The notes below the pieces were generated by a model. It saw only the letters and a program-made list of their open reading frames with translations, made no database searches and was not told the DNA's origin. The position numbers and the translations under genes are program-made. Shown here in pieces: positions 12,601-22,929 of a stretch of 64,000 nucleotides of DNA (the first letter of the stretch is position 1; the number at the start of each line of letters is the position of its first letter). Source of the DNA: Trichopria drosophilae (lineage: Eukaryota > Arthropoda > Insecta > Hymenoptera > Diapriidae); NCBI GenBank assembly GCA_030407085.1, contig CM059584.1, positions 143,334,001-143,398,000 of the forward strand, in the 5' to 3' direction.

Positions 12601-13440
12601 GGGATGCGATCATGGACTGATTAGAATTCAACAAGACATGCCTTAGAAAGCCTTGGTTGTGAGTGCCTGATCACTAAACTGTATGTGATAGTTATTGCTA
12701 AATGATGACGTCACAATCAGTTCATTAGATACTGTTAACATGAACCAGTACACGGAAAGAAATAAATTTTATCCGATACAGTATTTTTCTGTCGGTGTAG
12801 TGTTAAGCAAAAATACATAATTAAATATTTGAAATTTTGAATAATAATTGAAATATGAGCGTAACTAATATTACACAGTTAGAAACTCTTATTTACATAA
12901 TCTAAACAATTCTGGTTTATATAATTTTGTATTACTTTCATAAATCTAACGAAAGACACCTCAAATCAAGATCTAATCAGAATAAACGGTACATTTGTGA
13001 TCAGGTCCTGATATATACACTTTGAACTTGATAAAATCGTGACCATTGTCATATCAAAATAACCACTCAATAATTTCTGTCGTAAAATAAAACATTCTTT
13101 TGTCAACAATATAAAGATCACATCTTCATCCTTTTAAGACTCTTCTTGCTTATACGTAAAAATTATTATTTTTAACTGCAGGTTTTTACCCAAGCAGCAA
13201 GCAGAAGTTCTTTCGACCTATCTAAGTCAGAATGCCCTGATTAAGTCTAATAAAGTAACAAAAAAAACAAATACCTCCAAAGGCCTATATCTTCAAAGTC
13301 GTTCATTATGTTAAAATTACCAGCACTATAACCAAAATTATGTCTTTCAAGTCGAATAAACTTATAGGCCGATATCTGGTCTACTGACCTTGAAGCACAC
13401 ATTTTTCTTTACATGGAAAACGGTTGTATATTTATTACTC
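6667..13440. other. AT-rich non-coding stretch
   Basis: I see no gene with both a protein-like frame and splice signals. A minus-strand frame at 8602-8850 reads reasonably but has no clear acceptor. Near 12440-12520 and 13000-13015 there are scattered CTGATCAG / TGATCAGG sites that may be decayed relatives of the palindromic element at 571-770. Confidence 0.45.
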
Positions 13441-13444
13441 CGGA

Positions 13445-13640
13445 GTTTTGGGGTCGATAATTTCAAATATGACCTCAGATTTTCTTAATTCAAAATGGCG
13501 GATCCAAGATGGTGGACCAAATTAGGAAAATGCTAAGAGATAAAATTTGGAATTGGGGGGGGGGGTTCGGGGTCGCTGATTACGAATATAGCGTCGGATT
13601 TCCAATATTCAAAATGTCGGATACTAGATTAGAATTTTAG
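13445..13640 (+). repeat. GGGGTCGCTGATTACGA-type repeat, two monomers
   Basis: Two diverged units of a little over 100 bases each contain TTTTGGGGTCGATAATTTC (13446 on) and TTCGGGGTCGCTGATTACGA (13566 on). Each is followed by a 'GATTTTC...AATTCAAAATGGCGGAT' style segment with GGCGGATCCAAGATGGTGGA at 13497. Units are separated by an 11-G run (13555-13565). I recognise this as a class of dispersed insect repeat, not coding sequence. Confidence 0.6.
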
Positions 13641-13818
13641 GGCCTGAGTAAAGACTGGACGTCTAAGGAGCTTGAAGTCGGTTTGAGGCTTTACTAATCG
13701 TTACGAGGTTATACAATTTTACGGCCAAGAATCAAAAACAATAGGAGCATAAAAAATGTACAATTTTTATCTAACTTTAGTATTTCTTAATCTCAATATC
13801 ATCAAAAATAGTATTAGG

Positions 13819-13910
13819 AAATTTTGAATCCGCCATCTACAAATTTTGTTACTGTCATTTTGAATTTTGGAAATTTGACCTCGGATTCATCATCATCGAC
13901 CACAAAAACC
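13819..13910 (-). repeat. Inverted partial copy of the 13445 repeat
   Basis: On the minus strand this reads TGGTCGATGATGATGAATCC, then CAAAATTCAAAATG and GATGGCGGATTC, the same order of blocks as the monomers at 13445-13640 in opposite orientation. The pair could form a foldback with a loop of about 180 bases. Confidence 0.5.
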
Positions 13911-16805
13911 ATGTAGTAAAAATTGCATGCAAATTATTTTTTTATATTAATTTATTTATTTATAACATTTTTCCAACAAATGAAATTTGAGTATTAGTGA
14001 TATAATATTGTAGACAAATACCTTAGCTACGAGAAAAACCAACCAATATTTTTAAATACCTGAAAAGTGAATGTTTACAAATTAAATTATCTGGTAGAAA
14101 AGGTGGTTCTGAGAAGGACCACCGTGCATCAAACAAAGAATTTAGTAAATATAATATTGTACGATTACTTCATATCTTACATGATGGCGAAATGTCTTAA
14201 ATGGTCAATGTGCCTTTATATTTCGAGCATCAGGTTCTAATTAAGACAAATTTTCTAAAAATTTTCCCGCAAAATGATTTTCTGAAAATACTGATTATGA
14301 TATTGTGTGAAATTAATTTCAATCAACAATCCAGTAGTGAATAGCTGTTAATTCGCATTTTGGACATTTAGAAATGAAGTAGAGGACGAGAATTTCAAAA
14401 ACGAAAAAGTATCCCAGTTCTGATTTTAAAATGGGAACGATGCGGTTTAGTCTTGATTTGCACATTGCCATTTGCTTACATAGGTAATAACCACGTTTGT
14501 CATATCACAATTTATCGGTTAGGTAACGTTTCGAGAATCGATAGTAAATACAATGTCCGCAATTGCCATATTGGTCGACGTTTTACATCCGGCATTAATA
14601 GATAGCATTACCTTAAAAAATCGCTATTGATTGAATACTAATGTTTTCTTAAATATATATATGTAAAAAAAATCTAACTTTATGTTACTTTGAGTGCATA
14701 AATGAAAAAAAAACTTACTCCAAGGTCATTCACGCAAAAAATAAAATCGATATTTTAGCCATAAATAATTTTTCTTTAAGTTGCTTATTTTGGCGGTTAA
14801 TTTTTAACAATGTAGCATGAAATTTTTATGAGACAATTTCTCGACGCACGTAAGTTTCCACTATATTATGTGCTATTTTGCTTTATAGAACGGACCTATT
14901 CTGTAGATTTATTTTATTAATTATATTGTGCTTTATTATATAACAACATAAATTCTTCAATAAATTTGCCACATATATGTGTCCAAGCAAAATATTAAAA
15001 AACAAAAGATGGAATGGTTTGTTTAGAGTTATATCGATAAGAGGGGAAAATAACCTAAATATTGCTAATTTTCGACCTGTTATAAGTCCATGTCACCGTA
15101 TTTCGACCTAGTAGGAAAACTGCCTTGTATTTCCAAATTTCAACCGTTAAATTACTTCCAAGTTTTGTCCCCACTTATCGTAATTCGACTTCCATTGTAG
15201 ATAAATTATCCGTGGTCTAGAAAATGTCTTGCCCTGATGGAACAACAAAAAGAGGTAATGTGGCCCTATTTTCCTGCTTGGAGCACTGCAGAGATTGTCC
15301 CTCAAAGGTTGTGACCAATTCCGCGGTCAATCTACATGAAAATCTTTACCCTAAAAGATTAAAACTGTACCGATACATTCAGTTATTTTTCTGAATAAAT
15401 TATTACTTCCAGGATGTGAAGAAGTTGGGAAAAGCGAATATTTGGAATTGTATGTACAAAATTAAATGTGACTAACATTTATAAGCCATTATAATAATAA
15501 GAACTGCAGGACAGGAAGTTGTCGATTTGTAACTTCCGATGTACAAATTTACATGACATATGATTCTTTTATTATCTGTTGAGTTTTTCTAGTGATGCGT
15601 AATAATAAAATATTATTCTTGAAGTTACATCGAAGTTTAAAATATTATCACTCTGTTTAATATAATATACCGGATATATATTTTTGCATGCAATTATTAT
15701 TTTCTTCGTATGTATCAAACACTCTTCCCACGTCTTTGGTACCAATTGGAAACCTTGTTAGCATATTCAGCATTAAAACCAATCTTCCTTTTGTTTTAAA
15801 ATAAATCTCTCTCAGGATGCTGAATCCTTAACTTAACTTAAGACATCGATTATTTTTATAGTTTTCCTTCAGTTAATAGACACTAATTTATTCTATATTT
15901 TAAGATACATATCCCACACAACCCTTTAATTAGTACGATGACATAATTGGTTATTGATATATTTCAACCTATGACACATTTCACATCCATTAAACTAGAC
16001 AATACCGCAACAGGCATGTATACTGAGCCACTTACAGATTACAAATTGTGAGTTATTGATCACCTTACTTCAGTAACATTCCCATCATGCTATATTGTCA
16101 TGCGACATCATCATCTGGCTTTAAAATTTAGTTTCGTCATTCAACATCTGCATAAAGTATTATTTGGCATGTTTTAAGTGATAATACAGAGTACCTTAAA
16201 TGTGTGAAGACTAATTTCATACCTTACCAGAGTGTGGTTAATTAATACTGATAAACGCTGAGTCATGCAACGCCAATTTTATTGACGAATTGTACATAAT
16301 TCCGATATCTTTACAAAATTTAACAAAATGTAAAATTGTTAATCTACTTGTAAAAAATTGCAATTAGTAATATCATTCAATTTATCCAATACATAATTTT
16401 GAAGGTGTAAGGTCTAGCTATAAAATGCTATATGTAACATTTCATAAATATTGTTAGAAAGAGAGGGAGTAATCAAATAATCGGTGAGTTCGAAACCACT
16501 GATACAATGGGGCCAATATTGATTGTTGTTAAAAACGTTGGTTTATTGAATAAGAGAATCCATAACACTCCGGGAAGGTGAAAATAAGTGAACCAAATCT
16601 TTGACTTTCGCTTAATTTTGGTTCTTATAAAAAAAATACATGAACAGATATCTTTTGCGTGTGAATACGGCCATTCTATTGTGGCGATTGTCGGTCATCC
16701 CTATCTTTGTAAATAAAACATAAATTAATATTATTTAGTTGCTTAATTCGTATGCCAGGCCAATCAATTAGAACTGTATCCAAATTCAGTTCGATAAACA
16801 AAGCT

Positions 16806-16819
16806 GTTACTATGGTAAC
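16806..16819. promoter_or_regulatory. RFX X-box-like motif
   Basis: GTTACTATGGTAAC fits every position of the relaxed insect X-box consensus RYYVYYATRRNRAC bound by RFX factors upstream of ciliary genes. It is an imperfect palindrome (GTTAC/GTAAC). No start codon or exon is visible nearby, so a function is speculative. Confidence 0.3.
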
Positions 16820-17239
16820 ACGATACAGCTATGGCTGTCTACAGATGCAATGAATATACTATATGGTGGGCAGAATTATTTAATGTATAGAATTCGAATA
16901 AAGTGCAAACAGCCAATATGCCCCACCAATTTTGTATTAATAAAGTACCAACACCTGTACGAAATACTAAACTCTATCTATTTTTATAATCGACGAGTAC
17001 ATTAGACCTATAAACTTGTATCAGAGTTTTCATAAATTAATAAATAAAAAAAAGGTATTTTATGTAATTAAACGATGAAAATGCCTTATTGAGCAAATTG
17101 GAATGTGATCTACAATAATGCTCTCGACGTAATAAAATATCTTTAATGCAGCAAAAAAGAAATAAAACTATAAGATACCACTTGTTGTATATCACCCCTC
17201 TGTCGAAACTATGATTCACTGCCTTTGAACGCATACAAT

Positions 17240-17900
17240 AAAATCCAATATCACATTCTTTCGAGAATTAGATTCGGTGAATAAAGAATGCAGCAATTCT
17301 GTGAGTATAAACGCCGATAAGCACGGTAGGTTGACTCGAACGAAATTAATCGAGACACGATGCATTCCACCGAGTTCGTATATTCAACCTCGAGGGTGAA
17401 AGGGGACGCTGGTGGGGAAAAAATAGAGGAACTCGCGATATACTTTCATCGGTAATAGGATATAGATTCCCGGCACGAACTGCAGATCAAACAGAATTAA
17501 GCGACTGGGGTGAGGCATTAGTTTCTAAATCGATATGGCTGCGTAGCATCGCGATGGACCTTGAGATTGCATTTTACTTCATGCCAAGGGTAATACACCT
17601 GGCCGCGTTGGTACACGAGGCAGGACATTGCGCAAAGTCACGAATGCTCCTAGTAATTGAAAATCAATATTTGGGGTTCCTTTTCCTTGTGCACGAGGTG
17701 ATCCCTACATCGTACCGATCTCCACGCAGAGCGAAACCTTTCGATCGAAAGCGTTGATCGTTCTGATCATCGCGGTTTACATTTGTCCATGTTCCCCGAG
17801 CGTGAAGAGAGCACATTGCGGAATCATTTGTCACGGAAAGACGCTTACCATTAGTGCAGCTATAGTCAGCAAAAGTGAGAGATGTTGAATTATATTAAAA
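17240..17900. other. GC-richer non-coding patch
   Basis: Base composition is visibly less AT-rich than the surroundings, with many CpG steps (for example around 17460-17760). A plus-strand open segment at 17554-17757 lacks good splice sites and a protein-like composition. It could be a promoter, an untranslated exon or conserved non-coding DNA. Confidence 0.3.
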
Positions 17901-18057
17901 TATTCAATAAGAGAAATATTTGTCAATATCCCACATGAAATATTTGTTATTTGTCTATTTAATTTATCTACTTCAACATAAATATCCAATGATGATGATT
18001 ACCTCTTGCTCTTTGATATCGGAGACATACCTGGAGATCGCAGAAAAAGGTTTTTAG

Positions 18058-18408
18058 GAATTGAAGATGTTTGTATATGAAGATTTGGATCCAATTCTAG
18101 ATAAATTAACAGGTTCATTGGAAGCGACTCAAACAACGGTATCAAATGCCTGAATGCCATGGCAAAGGCATGTTGATAGTAAATTTTGGGTGCTCTATGA
18201 ATTGCTGCCAAGAGCGATTGTGCAGTGTTTTTTTTTTACTTTCGAAGCATCTTATTGTGATTCGTTGAAAACATCCATTATTGCAATAATTCCGGCTAAA
18301 GAATATTGTATAAACTATCTAGTTATTTGTCCAATTCTTCGAACAAATAAGGGTCATCTTTGTGTGGTGTCATATGCATGGTTACGAACAATCTCAATCC
18401 ACGAATAA
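18058..18408 (+). pseudogene. mariner-family transposase relic
   Basis: A single frame aligns by eye with the N-terminal DNA-binding half of mariner (Tc1/mariner) transposases. It begins FVYEDLDPILDKLTGSLEAT, continues QTTVSNA, then has an in-frame TGA (18151-18153), and goes on to SKFWVLYELLPR. These correspond to the family's helix-turn-helix segment (Q-T-V-S-L-AMG) and the WVPHEL linker. The spacing from VSN to the WVLYEL tryptophan matches the family without gaps. Where the first catalytic aspartate of the GDEKW block should be, this copy reads PAKEYC, so the active site is lost. The frame ends at 18408 with no recognisable second half. Intact proteins are about 345 residues. No terminal repeats were identified. 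This is a dead copy. Confidence 0.7.
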
Positions 18409-19899
18409 AGAGAAGAATAGCTTCGTTTCATTCTAAACCTAAACAACGATTGAAACTGGGTTTCACAATCATTTGAGCATTTTATACATTTTCGTCAGGA
18501 AATTTTTTCTGTGCGTTATAAAGTCCCATTTTGGTGACAATTTGTTGTTGTGTTTATATGATATTTTAACTATAATATATGGGTAACAAAAACGAAATAT
18601 ACCACCCCCTGATCTGGCACTTACACTCGGATTTCTACCATTTTTTTAATACGTTTTAGTACTCGGTTACAAGTGACTTTACCTGCAATTAGTACCCTCT
18701 AACTCTACATACTTTCCAGATATACCTGATTTCATTATTCTTAAAAGCTTGTATAGGATTGCGACGTAGATACTATCCGTTTCGCGTCGCAGGTGGATAT
18801 CCGTTAATAAGTTTACAAAACAATTTTTGTTTGTATAATTTCACGCACTTTGTAAAATTAACCTTTGCCGATATAAAAAATACGTATCTCATTTTCAAAG
18901 TTTATCAGCTTATCATAGTTTAATTGCAATCAGTGAGTAATCATTTGGGTATCAATATTTGTTATATCAGGATTGAGCAAATACCGAATCGTATACTAAA
19001 ATTCGTTCGGATTTCATATAAAGCATGTTAAAAACCTCGTGAAAAAAACCTGCGTTTTACGATAACCAATAATTACTGGAACCGATAATTACTATACTTT
19101 CAATTACGTACCGAGAGTACCCGGAATTTGAAATGCACCACATATGAGGAACCAGTAAAATTGAGTTGTGAACCCGCTTTTTTGATATTTCATAGGCTGC
19201 AGTAATTAACGTAAACTAATATAAAACTGCTTTTTAATAAGTAAAAAATCCAGTTGATCTTATTGTTTTGGTCATCTACATCTTGGGTATTCCTGATCAG
19301 TTCCGGGGAAATAAAGCGCTTTAATGGAGTTTAAGGCGTGTGTACTCTGATGCACTATATGCAAGTACAATTGTTGGAATTTGCAAATGATATGATCGTG
19401 TCGGACTAGGCTATCAATGTGAAGGACTACACGACCAAATTTTCAATTATTGGGATTAAACAAGGGATAATTAGGAGTCCCAGCTCGTGGATTTTAGATA
19501 ATTCTAAATCTTAAATTATTACTTTGTAGTCTGTGATTTGAATGGTTAAATAATAGGAGGGTTTGATATTAAGGAACTGAAGGCTATAAATTAGACGGCT
19601 TTCAGGATGACCCGATAACTGTTTACTAGAAAACAACGATGTATGTACTCTAATTCAGAACGTGAAGAACCCTTTTCATGAACTGCTCAAAATAGAAGAT
19701 GCCGTATATAATGAAATATGGATGGCGATATTCTGCTAAATTTAATAAATAATCTCCTAAGCATGGTCCAACGAACAGAAGGTACCATCAATCCTAATTT
19801 TTTGAAATAAAAATATAATTAAAGGTCATTGAACACCACTATCAGCCCTTTTTTAACCGTAAGAAAACATTGATGGAAAATATATGAATTGAAAGGCTA

Positions 19900-20340
19900 A
19901 CGGAGCGACTGTTGGTGACGCATCGATGGGAAATAAAAAACCAGGGAATACGCGAGGTGCACTCGTGGAAATGCGGTCTCTCAATTTTCGCAAAACGAAA
20001 TTACAAACCTCGACCTCGTGTTTATTTGCAGGTGTCCGACAATCGTGGGTGGGAATGCGACGAGACGGCATAGTGGCGGATGCCGTGTCGGCGGCAGGTC
20101 ACTGCAACGTTGCTGTTGTGTGAGTGATGCGGCTGGGAGGAAAGGGGTTTCAAGGGGGAGGTTTTGTGCCACCGAGTACCGTGCCGGCCATAATGGCGTC
20201 AATAGTGCTGATTATGTGACCGCATTCCCTCGCATGATCCACGGGTGGTTTTGAGAGCTTGTATGCGCCTCCGCGTGACAGGTCACTATCAATGACAGAC
20301 CGACCCTCGTCTGTATAAACCTCCAGAACGCAACGACAAC
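19900..20340 (+). other. GC-richer patch before a candidate exon
   Basis: The segment is CpG-rich and open in several frames at once, so the ORFs are not informative. A polypyrimidine tract with acceptor TTTATTTGCAG ends at 20031, and a GGCAG-GTCAC donor-like site follows at 20097/20098. The 66-base segment between them cannot be joined in phase to the exon at 20357, because its phase-0 reading contains a stop. It may be a promoter or an untranslated exon. Confidence 0.3.
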
Positions 20341-20356
20341 CTCTGCTGTCTGTCAG

Positions 20357-20545
20357 GATGAGGACGCATCCTGCGACGGAATGAGAGGCCGCCGACACTC
20401 GCCATCATTTGCACGAACTTTTGACGCCAGCTATTATCAGTCGGGGACAGATGACATCGTATCGATCACCATTGACTGTGGTGGGTGCATTCGTCCGATA
20501 CCCAACGATTCTGATGGAGAAAAACCTAACTACCCTAAAAGTCAG
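20357..20545 (+). CDS. Candidate internal exon, unknown protein
   Basis: The product is not recognised. A protein-like open frame of 63 codons is cut precisely by splice signals: an acceptor with a pyrimidine-rich tract (CTCTGCTGTCTGTCAG) and a donor (AAAAGTCAG before GTACTT). It is phase 0 at both ends, and the other two phases contain stops. The translation begins DEDASCDGMRGRRHSPSFAR, continues TFDASYYQSGTDDIVSITID and ends DSDGEKPNYPKSQ. It is hydrophilic, rich in Ser, Asp and Arg, and has three cysteines but no membrane span. That fits a cytoplasmic loop or tail, with RRHSPS as a possible phosphosite. It could be a cassette exon because its length is a multiple of three. The frame stays open past the donor to 20689, but that tail is basic and low-complexity. 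Codon use looks natural. It could still be a chance ORF in GC-rich DNA. Confidence 0.55.
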
Positions 20546-20877
20546 GTACTTGAATTACCTTCCGCGATGCTCCACTTTCAAGTTTTTGTCCTTACATTAA
20601 AAAGTCGTTGGAAAATTAAAAAGAAAACCATACGGAATCGTAAATTTCCAACGCGGGTTCGCAGCTTGTCGCTACAACAATTTATATAAATATACGAGTG
20701 CAAAAAGCAATTTTTTAATGAAAATTCGATAATGAATCACAGGATGTTTTGACATAGGATTTTCTTCGACTTACGGTAGTGGTGTGCAAATTTGAAAGTT
20801 ATTCATCCTTTACTTCTAATACTCAACTACTGAGCAACATATAGAATGTGTGAACGTTCGTCTCTGTAATATTTCAG

Positions 20878-20964
20878 GAAGCGAGATTAATTGTTTACGT
20901 TACCTTCGCAACGAATGTTCAGATGCCAGATGTTATTTCTGTGGAACATCACTTTTGGATTTGA
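20878..20964 (+). CDS. Possible terminal exon following 20357-20545
   Basis: A strong acceptor (CGTCTCTGTAATATTTCAG) precedes GAAGCGAG. In phase 0, which is what the exon at 20357-20545 would supply across a 332-base intron, 28 residues follow, starting EARLIVYVTFATNVQMPDVI, to a TGA at 20962-20964. An alternative phase (two bases, then codons) reads a cysteine-rich tail containing RCYFCGT up to a TAG at about 20991. No AATAAA poly(A) signal was seen nearby. The function is unknown, and the acceptor is the main evidence. Confidence 0.25.
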   Translation, partial: EARLIVYVTFATNVQMPDVISVEHHFWI

Positions 20965-21191
20965 GCGCCACCTATTGCTTGAAGAAATAGTAATGAATCT
21001 AGTTCATATTTTCAAATCACTATGTACAAATATCAATGTGGATACGATCATGTACGATGTCGAAAAATGACTATCGGGTGTTGGTCAATTACTTCGTTAC
21101 TATAAAAATGTAGGTAATTTCTTGTATATTTTTGTTTAAAATGCGCTGAATTAATGCTCACTGATCATCCATACATCTTATCAAATTAAAA

Positions 21192-21216
21192 TACATATAC
21201 AAAAATTGTATATGTA
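21192..21216. repeat. Small perfect hairpin
   Basis: TACATATACAA pairs with TTGTATATGTA across a 3-base loop, just outside the left end of the transposon at 21250. It is A/T-rich and may be incidental. Confidence 0.5.
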
Positions 21217-21249
21217 GACAAATACATCGGTATCGCTGGCATTGGTACC

Positions 21250-21314
21250 TGGACATAAAGTCCAAACCGAAAATTCCACGGACAAAAAGTCCACAGGTAT
21301 TTAAAGTCCATATC
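21250..21314 (+). repeat. Left TIR of the MULE, AAAGTCCA units
   Basis: It contains GGACATAAAGTCC, GGACAAAAAGTCC and TTTAAAGTCCA. Each unit is itself a short palindrome with GGAC/GTCC arms. The first bases match the right end in inverted orientation. Confidence 0.75.
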
Positions 21315-21391
21315 ACAAAACAAATGACAACCTATTTGTCATGAAATTGTCACGGTTAGGTTCTTGACACTGAACCTCCATTTCTGTTAAC

Positions 21392-22392
21392 ATGGCATTA
21401 AGGCAACTGGAAATTATTACTAAAGGTCGCACTACGTACGGGCATCTTGACGGTTTCATATATACCTGCGTTCTGATCGTCGCGGTGATATTACGTATTG
21501 GAAATGCCGACATCACGTAACTTGCCCAGCACGATTGACAACCGTGACCATCGGACGAAATTTTCAAATTCGGAAGGGTGGTTCAATGGACTCTCATATA
21601 GGACACGGATCTGACCCTAAAGAAGTTCAAGTTTTGCGGGTTATGTCGACCATTAAGGTAATAATCCCAAATATTTGTATCCCATCTAATAAAACTATTC
21701 GGAGAGAACGGTTGAAACATTTTCCGTCAAACCCTACAAATATTGAGGAACTGCATGCTGTACCACATCAATTTGCTAAAAGTCTCGCCGGTGATAATTT
21801 TTTAATTTACGATTCGTTTAATGATTGCAATTCGAATTGCGGACGGATTTTGATATTTGCAACACGTGAAAATTTAAGACTGCTTTTTAAATCAGGTATA
21901 TGGTACGTGGATGGCACGTTTCAAGTTGTTTCTTCAATTTTTTGTCAACTGTTTGTAAGAATGGGTTCAGTCACGCAAACCTATAAGGGGGTAGATCGTA
22001 ATGTTGCCATTCCTTTAGTTTACGCACTTCTGGAAAATAAAAAGGAAGAATCGTACTCCAAAGTTTTTGAAGAAACTTACGCACAAGCTGACCGTGTTGG
22101 CATTCAAGTGCGACATCCTGCAACAATCATGTCCGATTTTGAGATGGCAATTATAAACGCTATCAAAACCCACTGCAATTTAGACATTATACGACTGTGT
22201 TTGTTTCACTTAAGCCAAAGCGTTTATCGAAAAATTCAAGCAGAAGGACTTCAAGAACGATATGCCGATGAAAACGACTCTAGCATTCGACAAGCTGCAC
22301 AGAGCATGTGCTCATTAGCATTATATTTATACATTTGTAAATTTATACATTTTTATATCTATACATTTTTATATTTATACATTTGTAAATAA
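21392..22392 (+). pseudogene. FLYWCH finger plus MULE transposase, broken
   Basis: From the ATG at 21392 the frame reads MALRQLEIITKGRTTYGHLD and then GFIYTC; near 21465-21470 the reading must shift to continue as RSDRRGDITYWKCRHHVTCP with ARLTT. Together these form a FLYWCH zinc finger (G...Y...YWKC...C-P-A-R, with HH and C ligands). The second frame runs to 22392. It contains the MULE transposase core: GIWYVDGTFQ (first catalytic Asp, residue 126 counted from 21535), MSDFEMAI (second Asp, residue 201) and LCLFHLSQ (the C-x2-H block, Cys222/His225). The third acidic residue is absent. After residue 250 the frame enters an A/T-rich simple repeat (TTTATACATTT units, 22318-22392) and stops. The role would have been excision and insertion; this copy is inactive. 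Domesticated FLYWCH-MULE proteins exist, but the frameshift argues against one here. Confidence 0.8.
22318..22392 (+). repeat. ATTTATACATTT simple repeat
   Basis: Several units of TTTATACATTTNTA replace the expected transposase C-terminus and are translated as a low-complexity YIYTFLYLYICK tail. It probably marks the internal deletion junction of the transposon. Confidence 0.6.
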
Positions 22393-22420
22393 AATACTTC
22401 TAATTAACTATTTTATTTTT

Positions 22421-22510
22421 GGTCTGGACTTTTTGTGTGGACTTTTCATACCGTGAACTTTTTTCCGTGGACTTTTCGGTCTGGACTTTTTGGTTTGGAC
22501 TTTTTGTCCA
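22421..22510 (-). repeat. Right TIR of the MULE, GGACTTTT units
   Basis: About six units (GGTCTGGACTTTTTG, GTGGACTTTTC, GTGAACTTTTTTCC, GTGGACTTTTC, TGGACTTTTTGG and TGGACTTTTTGTCC) run inward from 22510. The outer 17 bases mirror the left end closely. Confidence 0.75.
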
Positions 22511-22731
22511 AATTGTATTTATATACACCAAATTGTATCCATATATTCAATCACCAACCATAGCCATATTAGCGAAAACTCATCTACGAATTTTAATAAT
22601 TCACTGCTAATATTTTAAATATTCTTTCGAAGTAAAAAAGAATTACTAAACATATGGTAAAATTCGGTTCTGCATTTATAGCTTAGGTAGCTAGAAATCA
22701 TCGTTTACTTTAGTAATGAAGAGTTTGTATA

Positions 22732-22921
22732 GCCGGGGAACAAAGTTGCGAAAATCAAGACCCCGAAAGGATAAAATTTCGATATTAGGTGAGGCCAAAG
22801 TTATTTTAATTTGCTTCCTCTTTGCCAAAAAAGACAAAGTGAAGAAAATCATGATGGAGCCATGCTATATCGAAATTTTGTCCTTTGGGTGTGTGGATTT
22901 TCGGAACTTTGCCCCCCGGGC
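22732..22921 (+). mobile_element. MITE copy 1, GCCGGGGAACAAAG ends
   Basis: The left arm GCCGGGGAACAAAGTT... and the right arm are inverted repeats of about 60 bases sharing the blocks GGAACAAAGTTCCGAAAA, CCCGAAAG and AAAATTTCGATAT. The interior (TATTTTAATTTG...AAAGACAAAGTGAAGAAA) matches the element at 56613-56792 in opposite orientation. The 89-codon open frame over it is a by-product. Flanks show only an imperfect duplication (TTTGTAT / TTTGTGT). Confidence 0.8.
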
Positions 22922-22929
22922 TTTTGTGT

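Larger units (their letters stand above)
13911..17990. other. AT-rich non-coding stretch
   Basis: I see no supportable gene. It contains an X-box-like palindrome at 16806-16819 and a GC-richer patch at about 17240-17900, both listed separately. Confidence 0.5.
21250..22510 (+). mobile_element. Decayed FLYWCH/MULE DNA transposon
   Basis: The ends are inverted repeats beginning TGGACAWAAAGTCCAAACC. The left end spans 21250-21314. The right end spans 22421-22510 and is made of about six reiterations of GGACTTTTNGG. Between them lie a FLYWCH zinc finger and a MULE-type transposase fragment, both on the plus strand. No 8-10 bp target duplication is obvious (left flank ATTGGTACC, right flank AATTGTATT). 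The transposase is frameshifted and lacks its C-terminal part, so this is a deleted copy about 1.26 kb long. Confidence 0.8.

Noticed and set aside
19926..20254. Several overlapping frames upstream of the 20357 exon, including a 66-base segment with an acceptor
   Set aside because: The phases are incompatible with the downstream exon and many frames are open simultaneously, so coding cannot be inferred.
21251..21567. 84-codon minus-strand frame over the start of the transposon
   Set aside because: It is antisense to the FLYWCH finger and has no motif of its own.
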